From NCBI GenBank assembly GCA_029379385.1, contig CM055611.1:5270001-5334000 (forward strand): DNA of 64,000 nt, given 5' to 3'. The position numbers were made by a program, and so were the translations under genes. Each line of letters begins with the position of its first letter. The stretch's first letter is position 1. The stretch is from Quillaja saponaria (Eukaryota; Streptophyta; Magnoliopsida; Fabales; Quillajaceae). This document shows, piece after piece, positions 47,601 through 58,986 of the stretch. The notes under the pieces were generated by a model. That model saw nothing but the letters and a program-made list of their open reading frames with translations. It did not search any database and had not been told where the DNA came from.

Positions 47601-50600
47601 AACAAGACATCCAGAATTTTGCAAACACACAAGTGAACAAAAAGAAACTTCCATAAAATTGAAAATATGGATAACAAATCAAATCATCATTCAATATCAC
47701 ATCAATATCTAATTTTGGTAGGAAAAAATGCTGTAAAAAACATTAATATTTCCAAATCCAGTATTCTTAAAGTTCATATATAGTTTTGTAAGCTACATTT
47801 TCACTTGTAAAGTAACGGATTACACATATATTGGAGACTGATATAAGCAGGTGACCTGTTACCCACTGAATTGTGCTACCTCTATAGGTTAATTAAAAAA
47901 GACCTTATAATTTGAGCCTACTTACATTTGTGAATTACCAGATTATGAACAGATATGGAGGAAAGAACAGCCAGAAAACAGTTTGTGACTATATAAAACC
48001 TGTAACATGTCCCTGAGTCTCCCTAGCAAATCCTTAGTGACTGCAGAGCTTCTAGGTGCTTCAGGAAGGGATTCTCATTTGTGTTTCCCCAACGCTCCCA
48101 TTCCCACATGAAAACTGTTAAATGGCTCAAGCACTTCTGATTCACAACTACACCTTCTTATTTAGTACTAATTCACCTAAGGCTGGTTTAAATTGAACAT
48201 GATTGGATCAGCTGTCAGCCTGTCATGAACCCTGGTACAATTCAGTGTTGGAAATTTAGGATGAGTAGGGAACTGGAATGTCAGATTCTGCTATAGGATT
48301 GGATAAGGCTCAATAACTTTCACATAATTTTGGGCCTCAAGCTAGGACAGAAGCTGGAGAGAGAGTCATACACTTGAGATTGAAGTTGATGATAAGGTGG
48401 CTTGCAAAAATACTTGAATACAATGAAGACATTGATACTAATCACTTCCATTTCAGGCGCTGGATAGCCTTCCTCCAGTAGGTAACAGTTGTGTGGATGG
48501 ACTTACAAACATAAGTGCTATATTGCATCAGCAATTTGCTATGTATAGCATAAATCCTCCTCGTATTTCTGTTTGTTCGATTCAAATTTACAGGTTTCTC
48601 TAGACTTGTAGGTGTGATCCCAGATATTAATTAATGGTAGTATAGCTATCCTTTTGCACCAAAAACAAGAAAAAGAAACGGAAAGAAATTCAATGAAGGC
48701 TAATTAATATGGTACATCTGCTGCTAGGTGAAGAAAGAGTGTCTTAAGTGGTTTTTGTCACTACAGACTACAAGCAAAGTTAATTACCAGGTATGTAAGG
48801 GAACTTGCGAGGTAAAATAGGTCGCATAATGCCCTTCTGAATCTTCCAATCAACAGGATTAAGGCTAACTGCTTCAACTTTCAGCAAAACTTCATTTTTC
48901 TTTGGAGTGGGAACTGGGACTTCTACATGCTGCAACGAGGATAAAATTTAAGCATAATAGCCTATGAAGCATGCTCAACATATACTAATTCAGTCACAAA
49001 ATCTATGACCTGTGAAGCAAGCAGGAAAATGCAAGTAAAATTTTGATAAACATATATAACGGAAAAAATTTGTTTCTAATTACTTCCTAGAATTTGACAT
49101 GTAAAAGAGAATAGTCAGCCCAAGTTTCAAATATAAATGACATCTTTTATCTACATGCTCTATCCATTTTGGCATGCATGCCTGCCTTACTTAAGGCACT
49201 GTCAAGAGTTATTAACCTTAGCACAGGAAAAGCATCACAGGGCTGCTAACGGGAGCTTGACTCTATGGTTGTATTCTCTACTAGAGACTCATGACATCTC
49301 ATGAAAGTGGTGCACTCACCTGGTGGATTCCGAACATTTTGGTGGAGAGAACAAAAAGAGTATGCAAGGTAGTCCAAAACTCACAAATCAAACAGCAGGA
49401 AAGCCAGACCACTGAAATCCTTCTTGAAAATGGGGGTCACTAGGACTTGATTCAGTGACCTGTTGGACAACCATGCATCTATAACATGTTACATTACCGA
49501 TTATCCCAAACATTGCACCATTCGAGAAGGGGCCCAACTATGTTGGTCAAGCTTAAAACACTAACACAACCTAACCAGTATGGTATAGATGTTGTACATA
49601 AAATACTATTCTAAATTTCAAAACCAAACCAAACAAATGTATGCTATCCACAGGTTTCTTTCCCTCTCCCTTCCTCCCCTACCCCCTCTCGGAGAGTTGG
49701 TTGAGTCAGATCTGGTATCTTCCTTTCATAGCTTCCCTCAACAAAATAACAACTGTTGTTAATCTGACAATGTCACGCCCAACCAATTTGGTACCAAGCA
49801 AATCACTCAAAGTAGATGGGAATACAATGGTTGCCCATCATATTGTTCTGTTTGGAGCTCTTGTAGCAATGCTTGGGAAGTGCCAATGAAGTATAAGATG
49901 CAATCTTTGGCATTGCAGTCGGTGATGCTGAAGGAATTCAAGAATATTATGAAGCCAAATATGGGCTCATTCCTTCACAGGATCAAAATACAGGAGTACA
50001 TTTATAAGAGCATTAATTCTATATTTTAATGCCTTGAAGAGATATAAAAATATAACATTTACCATAAATAACTTATGTTTACATCTATGGTCATTGTGAG
50101 TCTGCTTATATATTCTAGCTTTATTTAGTGTTGGAAGGTTGTGAGCAATCACACACATAATCACATATAGAGAGGAAGATAACATTAAAAGATGACACTT
50201 AATTATACTACTACTTGCTGCATTGCCATACTCTTTACAAGTGGAAAACCACTTGGTCACAATAACATATTTATACTAGTAACAAGTAGCAACATTAATT
50301 CAAACTACCCACTAACTCATAACTCAAATTACCCACTAACTCATAACTCACCACTCATAATTCACCTGTCATTCATAACTCACCACTAGCATACAAGTAT
50401 TCACCACTAACTCATAATCATAACTTACCACTAACTCATGATTCTCACATATTAACAAATACCATACGTCCATACCACTAAAATCTTAATTCACCTAAGA
50501 GTTGGGGAAAAAAAAAGAAGTTAATTTCAAATTACTGTTTGCTACATTTAGTTTGTTCCAGAAAGTAGCTGTTTAAAATTTCCTTATGATGCTGGAATTT

Positions 50601-52972
50601 CACTTCTATAAGCTTATATGACAATAAGACAGCTTATCAATGAAATTTCGGCAGTATTTCATTTAATTATTAGACTTCACTAGCACTTCTTATCAGTGAT
50701 ACTTCTAGAACCCTTGCTGAGGCTCCAAGTAATTTTATTTCCCTTTCTTCTGACAAACCTCTTATTTTGTGATTTTAGCAATACCAAAAGCTCCTTGCAC
50801 TCTTATCCCCCCTATTCATCCAATCATGAAACACCTAACAAGTTTACTAATAATCGTACATTGAAACTCCAATTGAATTTGGTCATCTTTAAGGATTACC
50901 TCTCTTTCATTCAGCATAATATATTCAAGCAGAAACCATTTAAATCATATAAATCAAACAGGAATAGTAAAGGACAAAGTGAACATAATTTAAATTTAGT
51001 GAAGAAACATGAACAAGGCCATGCAAATATTGAGAAAAACCAGTGGTATTGTTTGACACAGATGGCTTCTGTGTCAATCAAGGCAGTTTCAAAGCCAAAA
51101 TCCAGACCTACAGGCTACAGCCAATGAAATAACAATGAATCAAGGTAAAACACATTGTGACATACATCCCTTTCACAATAAGCTTGAACTGGATAATAGA
51201 CTATCACATATGCAGCACAGACAACAAAATACTCCAAACAAACTTCCTAAACACTACACTGGATTGGCATTTGGCAATAACCCAAAGATTTACACTGCTA
51301 AGGAATACGCCCAATAAGTTCTATCAAGCAAAGACACCAATATTACTTGCAAAATGAATCTTTTTGTTCACCAGTTGCAAAAGATGGTTAGATTTTATAA
51401 GAGGAGGACACGTTAAGCAGAGATTGTTGGAGGCGTGGTAGGCTCACATATAGAGATAAGAGGATAAACTCATTGGAAACTTTGACTTCCACGTTGCGTT
51501 GCTATACTCATTATAAGTGTGAGGATACCATCTGGGGTAAACACAAGATTACAAGACTCATACAAACCTAATTATAATAGTAACAAATAAAATCATTAAT
51601 CTCCAATTACCCATTAGTTTTTTTTTTTTTTTTTTTTTTTTCATCTTAGTATTTAGGAATACTCATAGACTAATTTCAAATTCAACACTCCCCCTTAATT
51701 TGAAATTTTCTTCAAATGAAATGTTCTTTTGGCTTGAATTTTTTGACACTTGTAGGCAATCTCCAATTTTCTTTATAACTCTCCATAACTCAAACACAAT
51801 TTCCTCATAGACTAGGCTCACATCAATAACAAGTGTTTTTTCTTCTCATAGGCAACAACCCCATCTCAAACATGAATCTCAACAATCTTCTCTCTCCCAT
51901 GCAAATCCACATCACATCATAACATTGTCATTCCTTTCACTCTGAGTGTTTCTGATCATCAAGTGCCTTCTTCATACTCCAACTATAAGCCTATCTTCAT
52001 GGATAATCTCGCTCCTTTGTGACTTATCCAACTTCAATTGTGAGCAACACCTGCGTCTTACTCCCCAAAGATAAAATCATAGTCAAAGCATCACCTTTGG
52101 TACTATCTGTTGGAAGCATCGTAGTTACACTCAATATGATTTGCGTTTGCATTGACATACTAATTACAAGTGGTGAGAATACCACTTAGGGTATACCCAA
52201 AGATTACAATAGTCATAATAACCTATTTATACTAGTAACACATAAAATCATTAAACTCCAACTACCCAAAACTCATAATTCACCGTTAGCACATAAGTTC
52301 CACATCCACTAACACGACACCACTACGATATTTGTTCAATTATTAGTTACTTATACCTATAGAGTAATTTCAAATTACTATTCCTACAAAGATCAGCAAT
52401 TATGAATGACTTTTCATTGTACATGCTTACACACATAACAACTCATCAGTTCAATAAAAATAAAATTACGATGATAAAAAAATTAAAAATCAGTTAAAAA
52501 TACTCTCAAAACTCTCAAGGCCATATTAAGTGTCTTTGAAAAACATAAAACAAGACTCTAAAATGCTTATATCTTCCATTTAGGATCTACAAAACATCAA
52601 AGTATCACCCTAAATAAATCTACTTCCTTTCTCCTAATTAAACGTTACATCAGATCACACATGTAAATCAGACTAAAAGATTGGAATTTTGGAGGCAGCT
52701 TTTGCCTCTATGAAACTTTAAATTGAAGCACATCTAGAAACTTATCACAAGTCACAACAAGATTACTACAATTTATCACTAAACAAAAAAAAAAGTAACA
52801 AGATTCAAAGAAAAAGAAAAAGCAAATAACAATGAATAAACGAGAAAAAAAAAGTCACAAACACAGAATATCAATAAAAATTATTGGAGCCAGAAGCGAA
52901 ATTGACCTTCAGAGCGGCAGCACCTCCACCATAGCCATCGTACTGAACGGCGTGTATAAGTTTCGCAGCCAT
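44646..52972 (-). CDS. Quinone oxidoreductase homologue, ceQORH type, copy 3 (329 aa, 4 exons)
   Basis: Exons on the minus strand: 52972-52907, about 48929-48789 (should be 142 bases; one edge may be off by one), 47593-47502, 45335-44646. They encode 329 residues from MAAKLIHAVQYDGYGGGAAA to ATGKIIVEP, with no internal stop. The N-terminal GroES-like half includes NPVDWKIQKGIMRPILPRKF. The Rossmann domain has AASGGVGHYAVQLAK at about 163-169. Family: zinc-free MDR, plant chloroplast-envelope quinone oxidoreductase homologue; NADPH-dependent quinone or alkenal reductase by family knowledge, and imported without a cleaved transit peptide. Introns are long (4.0, 1.2 and 2.2 kb) and carry a shrunken copia element, a solo LTR and a TRIM-like element. 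Probably the copy closest to the ancestral sequence. Confidence 0.88.
45726..45769. repeat. 22-bp direct duplication in intron 3 of copy 3
   Basis: GTTAAGAATAACATCCTGTAAT followed at once by a near copy (one C to T change). Two units only. Confidence 0.7.
46096..46388. repeat. 147-bp tandem duplication in intron 3 of copy 3
   Basis: 46096-46242 and 46243-46388 are adjacent near-identical copies. Both start ATACCCTTTCAG, share TGGCAGCTAATTTTC, and end AGCTTAACATTTCTGC. A handful of substitutions and small indels separate them. Non-coding. Confidence 0.85.
46497..47337 (+). mobile_element. Shrunken copia element in intron 3 of ceQORH copy 3
   Basis: Direct terminal repeats of about 132 bases (46497-46629 and 47206-47337) both end CTCATCA.TATATTCA. 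TTGGTATCAGAAC, a good tRNA-iMet-type primer-binding site, follows the first. The tract TAAGGAGAG precedes the second. Between them only the copia RNase H tail survives (LVCDNQVALQIASN; RTKHIELDCHFI; KYQLADLFTKSL, 46954-47140). A second primer-binding-like site (TTAGTATCAGAG, about 46825) suggests internal rearrangement. No clear target duplication. Confidence 0.75.
46870..47199 (+). pseudogene. Copia RNase H tail
   Basis: The C-terminal end of a copia polyprotein, open for 82 codons from 46951 to a TAA at 47199, ending NKFGIYNLYAPA just before the purine tract and LTR. It lacks everything upstream of RNase H, so it is not functional. Confidence 0.7.
50129..50546. mobile_element. Solo LTR with perfect 5-bp target duplication, intron 1 of ceQORH copy 3
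   Basis: Starts TGTTGGAAGG and ends TTGCTACA. Flanked by TTTAG on both sides (50124-50128 and 50547-50551). It is homologous to the two LTRs of the element at 51425-52388: AATTTCAAATTACT near the end, TTTATACTAGTAACA in the middle. It carries a local expansion of CACTAACTCATAACTCA-like units. A solo LTR arises by recombination between the two LTRs of a full element. Confidence 0.8.
50305..50450. repeat. Degenerate minisatellite inside the solo LTR
   Basis: Repeated ACTAACTCATAACTCA(A/C)-type units of about 20-22 bases with variants (CACTCATAATTCACC, CATTCATAACTCACC). The sister LTR at 52250-52290 has about one unit, so the expansion is specific to this copy. Confidence 0.7.
51425..52388 (-). 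mobile_element. TRIM-like LTR element in intron 1 of ceQORH copy 3
   Basis: Direct repeats of about 263 and 281 bases (51425-51687 and 52108-52388), both TGTTGGA...ACA, flank 420 non-coding bases. On the minus strand AAATTAAGGGGGAGTG abuts the 51687 end, a good polypurine tract, which fixes the orientation as minus. Flanks GAGAT and AAGAT match 4/5. No gag or pol. Small size fits a terminal-repeat retrotransposon in miniature. A poly-T run of about 24 lies inside at 51619-51642. Confidence 0.75.
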
Positions 52973-53750
52973 GTCCGCAGAAAACAAAGATGACAACCAG
53001 GGGAAAAGGGTGAATGAAAAAGTTCAGTTCAAAACTTTTGGTAGGCTTCTTGTTATAGATATGTTTAGACAAACAGTCAGTCAACGGTCATAAACAGTGG
53101 TCGGTGGGCCAGTAGTTGGTATTTAATGTCCAAAATAGCCCTGTTGGCCTGCACTCTTGCTACAAAAACTTTGCTCTTTATTTTTCTCTTTTTCTTTTTC
53201 CCTTACCCAGTTTTTTTGCTGTCCCTTTGACCCTTTCTCAAACCTAACCCCCACTTCCCCAAATGTTGGGTACATACACTACACAAGGATATAGCTCTGT
53301 TTGTGACGATTACTCAAGACAAATAAAAAATGTTTACTCTTTGTCTTATGCAAAATAATATCTTGACTGCATGCTATTCTACCAATTCATTAAAATTTTA
53401 CTTTACTAGTTGAACTTACAAATTTAAACGGTTAAATCCATCAAAATTTCAACCAGCGCAGAGGTTGAATTCTGAAATCCATTTTCTATACCGTTCTACA
53501 CACTATTTTCCTCTCTAGTCTAGATAACTTTCAAAAAATAAAAAATAAAAAAATAATCCAAGTTAATATTGGAAAGACTAACTGAAAATCGAAGGTAAGC
53601 CCACATTTATTTCTACTAATAGATAATAGAAGAAAGATATTTTAATGTCTTAGAGGTGAAAAAAATAAGGAAAAAAAATCATAAATCAATCAATTACAAT
53701 TCCTACTTTTTTGCCCATCTTCTCTTTTCACCCTTGTCTTATAATTAATT
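52973..53750. other. Promoter region of ceQORH copy 3
   Basis: No gene found. The first 150-200 bases upstream of the copy 3 start codon should hold its core promoter; an ATTAAATACC stretch near 53121-53130 on the minus strand is a weak TATA-like candidate. The rest is AT-rich spacer. Confidence 0.4.
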
Positions 53751-53751
53751 A

Positions 53752-54138
53752 TTGGCTTAATTATTGTGTTTGTCCTTCAAATTTTTCTTAGTTTTTATTT
53801 TAGTCCTTTACATTTTTTTGGATCAATTTTTTATTTTTAGAATTTAAAATTTTTTAATCAAGTTCATTTTCTTTTATTCACAATCCATTATGTATAAACG
53901 AAATACTATAATAATATTGACATTTTTATTTTCTTTTTACAATTTAAAAAAGTTTTTTTGTCATTTATCATTAAGAGATGTGTGGTTATTTCACTTATAA
54001 ATAGCAGAGAATTTGAAAATTCAGCTTGATTGGAAAAATATTGAATTTTAGAAAATGAAAAATGACTTAAAATATTATAAGAAGGTCTAAAATAAAAACT
54101 AAGAAAATCCTAAAGACTATAATAGTAGTTTTTAATTA
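53752..54138. mobile_element. MITE with long imperfect inverted repeats
   Basis: Left arm GGCTTAATTATTGTGTTTGT ... TTCTTAGTTTTTATTTTAG (53754-53810) is matched in reverse complement by the right arm ending CTAAAATAAAAACTAAGAAAA ... AATAGTAGTTTTTAATTA (54080-54138). About 390 bases, no coding. It resembles the 28600-29060 element in style, not in identity. Target duplication not determined. Confidence 0.6.
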
Positions 54139-54188
54139 TTTGTATGCATCTTGAGCTAGTTCCACTACTAGTTTCTCATACTATATGC

Positions 54189-54840
54189 CACTGCAAAAAA
54201 TTGTAGATACAATAACAACAAATTGTTGTCACTGATGGTATGACAGTTATCACAAATAATTTTTAGTGACAAGGTTATACCATTGCATATACTCTATACT
54301 TGAAGGTTCAGTGACAAAATAATTTTTTTGCACTATTAGTAAATTATTTTGTGACAACAATAGCCGTAACTAAAAGATATTTCAGTCACCACTTCTATTG
54401 TCCCAAATGATTTTAATAGTGACATATGTTGATATACGGTGACAATGTTTGTTGTTACTCAACATATGCATATGTGACGAGATCCTAGATTGTCACTAAA
54501 CGTTTCAATTATAACAACATTTGTTATGATAATACAATTATATATTTTTAAAATTTAGATATCAATGACTATAAGTATCCTCACTGAAAATATTATTTAT
54601 GACGAATTTATAGTATCACTAAAGATTTCAAACTGTGACAACCTTGTTTATCACAATAAGTTTTAAGATTTGGAAAAAATTACATTTTAGTAACAAATTT
54701 AAACTGTCATAGTAAATGTCATTTGTGACATTATATAGAAGCTGTCTCTTCACTAAGCTAGAGTTTAGTGACAACAAGCATTGTCACTAAACCTGTTATT
54801 ATGGACAATATTTTTTTTTTATACAAATTGTCACTAATAT
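54189..54840. mobile_element. CACTA-like terminus with dense GTGACAA subterminal repeats
   Basis: Starts CACTGCAAAAAATTGTAG, close to the CACTA terminus, then carries many copies of TTGTCACTA / TAGTGACAA and TTGTGACAA in both orientations over 650 bases. That pattern is the transposase-binding subterminal region of CACTA elements. The opposite terminus could not be found in the window. Confidence 0.55.
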
Positions 54841-56391
54841 AAATTAGTTAAAGCTATAAATTAGATAATAATACATCATATAATCCAAAAGAATACATCT
54901 TATAGAATTTACACATATATATCTAATAATATTTTTGGTAAAATTCTTGAAAACTATCATCAAGTACAGTACTTGAAAAATTCATCCAAAAAACAAACAT
55001 GAAAGATATAACAAGATCAAATTATCATCGTAATTAAGGACACTAAACTAGCAAAAATGATACACAAGTCACATCATTTCTAACTAGATTATTAAATTTT
55101 CTTGTCACCCTAAGAATTAATCAAGATAAATCATTAGCTTCACTGCGTCTTGGAGTAATAACATCTTGCAAGAAATAAATTGCATTAGATTTTAAATTGC
55201 TAAACAGACACATATATTTTCAATAGACAAAAAACCTAGATAACATCAAATTGAAGCTCAACTAAACAGCTAAAAAACCATAGTTTTAACACAGCCAATG
55301 ACTAAGCCAATTTTACTACTACTCCTAGTTGCTTGTTCCCCTTATTATTATTATTATTTTTCTAATGAAAAGAAGACATGATATATATCATGTTCTATAT
55401 TGGAACAAATAAATTATCATATAACAATTATCATAAAATACTTGTTCTCCGTCATAATTCACGACTCATGATGGAATATATTACAAGAAAGAAAGAATAA
55501 GTTACAAGTTTCCGCCCACTTAGATATTAAAATTTGAGAAATAGGATAGTAATAATTTGGCAACTGATACCTTTCAACTTGGCAAATTAGCTATTCAACA
55601 ACAAACTCTATCAATAAAAAAGAAGAATATGCAATGCTCTTGTTTAACTAATTTTCATTGACTCATTGAAACAAATCATAGAAAAACATTTTTTGAGTGG
55701 AAATACTGATCCGCCCTTAAAGCAAAGAAGATTAGTCTGAGAAGAAAAACATGCCATTGGCTAGTTCCATTGGTTTGGGAGAAGTAAACTAAAGAAGAGA
55801 GAAAAACGTTAAAGGAAAGAGAGGAAGGTTTCAAGGTCATAGATGATGACATAATTTATTTTTAATGTTGATTATAATTGTTGGCTTGAAACTCATTGGT
55901 TAGAGAGATTACTTGTAGTAGTTAAACAGATTAGCTGATGTCATCACATTGCATTTCTTAGAAAATTCACACAATTAGTCATTAACAATTGAAGCTTCAT
56001 TAATTAGAATTGTTTAATGTAATTATAAGATTCTAACTGAAGAAAACTATACAATAAAGGACACAATGTCAGCAGGACTAAACTTCAATGTAAGACAAAA
56101 GCTTGGCCCTATTTAGTTGTAGAGAATATTTTTTTCAAGAAATTTACGTTTAAATACCATATCTTTTAATTAAAAATTGGAAAAAAAAAAGTGATTTTTT
56201 TTTTTTCAATATGTTGATTTTAAGATATCTTGGAAAACACTTTTATTAAGTTTTCCAATGTCCACTAATTATCTTAATGAAACAAATACTGTATACTCTA
56301 CATTTTATATATACTTCTTCCTTCTTTTTTTGGAGATTGAAAATGCAAAAGTTTGACCATCAAGAAACAAGGCACAACTATTTTCTTGATG
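54841..56391. other. AT-rich spacer, possibly CACTA interior
   Basis: No coding sequence, repeat array or recognisable element. It may be the non-coding interior of the CACTA-like element to its left, but this is not shown. Confidence 0.4.
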
Positions 56392-57057
56392 TAGGAATAT
56401 TCATGGGTTGGATTGGTTCCATTTCTAGACTAGTCTTAAACCAATTCAACCTCATCAATTTTATATTTCTTTCGAACCTAATCCATTTCACACTGAGCTT
56501 GGAATCACTCCAATTCAATTCATAAATCACATATTAGATTGGGTTGATTGAATTATTATTTAAGCTTATTGTTTTTTTAGAAATTATTTAGGCATATTAT
56601 TTTATAATTCACTTGCTTAAGTAATAACTTATATTAATCTATAATAAGCTATTTTAAACTATATAATATATTTTAATGAGTAATGAAATAGATGAAATAT
56701 TTAGTAAATTATAATATATTTTAAAAGGTACAACCAAGGCTGCCAATAGTAATTCATATTCATTTGCAAGCTTATTACTAATATAAATGAGACTATAAGA
56801 GACAATGGTACAATTGGGCTAATAAAGTAGGCGATAGTTAGCTGGTTGATAATTTTATAATTTTGTAGAGGTATATTAATTTACTAAACATAAATATAAA
56901 TCATTGGATTGGATCGGATTAAGTGAAATTACTGAATCTTGAAATCATGAATCAATCCAATTCAATAACATTAATAGAAAAATAATGATCAATCCAATCC
57001 AATCTGATTGAATTGAATCAATTTGGTTTGACTGGATTATGCCATGAACACACCCTT
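56392..57057. mobile_element. hAT-like MITE
   Basis: Ends TAGGAATATTCATGGGTTGG and, on the reverse complement of the right, AAGGGTGTGTTCATGGCA form imperfect TIRs. Both arms repeat TTGGATTGG / CCAATCCAA motifs in opposite orientation. Flanking 8-mers TCTTGATG and TCTTTAAT match at only 5/8, so the age or the exact ends are uncertain. Confidence 0.5.
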
Positions 57058-58860
57058 TCTTTAATGTATTGTTTAAAAATAATAAAAACATTACAAAGTT
57101 TTTTTTTTTGCTAAGACTATAAGTTTCTTTATATATCTATATATTTGGATATATTCAAATTCCTATGTATTTCCTTGCTTTTCCCAAATCTTGTGAAGGA
57201 TGGACGCTCACACAATTATTTAAATAGGTTATTAATTTCATTTTATATCATGAACTATCATGAATATTATAATACTCCATATAACCCATCAATTAGGCAC
57301 AATATCTTCTATTTAAGTTGTAATAGTTCATAATCTATCAACTTTTAAAATAAAAAATTGTGTGATATTGAAAAATATATTACAATTAATTGGTAATCAA
57401 CTTTAATGAATGAGTCGAATGATATTCTTTTGTACTCTTATATTGCAAATGTGGTTAAGCAGATTTGTCTTCTAAGATAAAACATACACTTTCTACATTC
57501 TACTTGTAGGACAAAATATAGACAAAAAAAATATGAAACCGAGAGAAATAATAAAAGAAGAAGAATTTGTATCTTATTAAGTAAACTTTTCAAAAACTTA
57601 TTAGAACATGGAAGACTTGTTTGGCACAAGATATACATTCCGAATGATGATACCTTTTTAAAAAATCTTAGTATAAATAAGAAGGCATGATCTTAAGTTT
57701 TAAGAATAAAAACATAATTTCTGGAATTAAACCAAAGTCATAACATTTTGTTTAAGCTATAAGACACGATTTTCTGTTTTAAACCAAATAAACATGACCT
57801 AAACAAGAAAAGTATTCCGGCTTCCACCAGTACCTTAGATTCCAATCACTTTATTTCCTTTTCTTCTCTTTCATTTTTAAGTATGTATTACAATTTGACA
57901 ATTGTGAGTTTTTCATATTGATCTTTAATTCTACTTTATCATTAATTTTACATTAATGATTTCACTTAATTTTTTAAAAAAATTACAGATGATTAAAGTA
58001 GACTAAATGACCTATAATGCACTCCAAAATATTCTTTGGGATCCATCATATTCAAGAAATTGGTAGACAAATATGCTTTTGTATAACTTTGAACATGTAA
58101 AAATATTAGTCAACTCTGTAGGTAACAAAGTAGAATAGATAAAGCATTACACTAATGCCTATGATATAGACATGCTACAACAATTTTCTTTGATAAAAAT
58201 TCACGCATCTTTATTCTATCCAATTAAGGGAATTTTTTAGTATAATATTTAATTTGATAAAATCTCGTTTTTATATGAAGAAAGCAGTACCATGTATGTT
58301 TTGTCTGGTTAGTTTCAAAAGAACTCATGCAAATTCATTGAATTCTACATTATGGTAACAAAAAATATGACTTCCACACTAAACTTATTTTTATAATTGT
58401 TAAATCTGTATTTAATCAGTTGAGGTGTCCTTTACATGACTAACTTGCAAAGGGTGGTCCTGTAAATCTGAGAAAACTATAATGCCAAAATCATTATATA
58501 ATCTTAGAGAAATAAACTGAAAAGCTATTAAAAAGTATGAGTTGTAGTGAATAATTTGATTTATCTTTGGAGTTTTAGGCCCCTTTATATAAAATATTGT
58601 GGCCAATAAAATTATGACACATGTCATAGCATTAATCAGATAATTATTGAGACCATTACAATTATAATGGGACATGATGATGTCTTATGTCCGTTATGAT
58701 ATTAATATGATAATTATGGTGACAGTTATAATTCATATTAGTATATTATACGACCATGTCACGTGTAATAATATAATTGGATTAGAATGGGTGCTTAAAA
58801 ATAAATTGACCATGCGAAAATATCTAGTGGTACCACTGATGTGATGTATGTTGGTGTTAT
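57058..58860. other. AT-rich spacer
   Basis: No gene or repeat family recognised. Reading frames are short and AT-biased. Confidence 0.4.
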
Positions 58861-58866
58861 CGCGGA

Positions 58867-58986
58867 TGTGATGTTTTTATCATTGGTGGGATGCTTTTAT
58901 CACTGATGTAATGTTTTTATCATTGGTGGGATGCTTTTATCACTGATGTAATGCTTTTATCACTGATGTGATGCTGTATCAAATAA
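58867..58986. repeat. 20-bp minisatellite, six units
   Basis: Units begin at 58867, 58887, 58907, 58927, 58947 and 58967. The consensus is TGTRATGYTTTTATCACTGA. TGTGATG/TGTAATG units alternate with TGGGATG units at first, which suggests a 40-bp higher-order duplication. The last unit is degenerate. Looser copies extend to about 58838 and 59010. Confidence 0.85.

Noticed and set aside
56277..56525. An 82-codon frame in the far spacer
   Set aside because: It overlaps the left arm of a hAT-like MITE; its content is the TTGGATTGG repeat.
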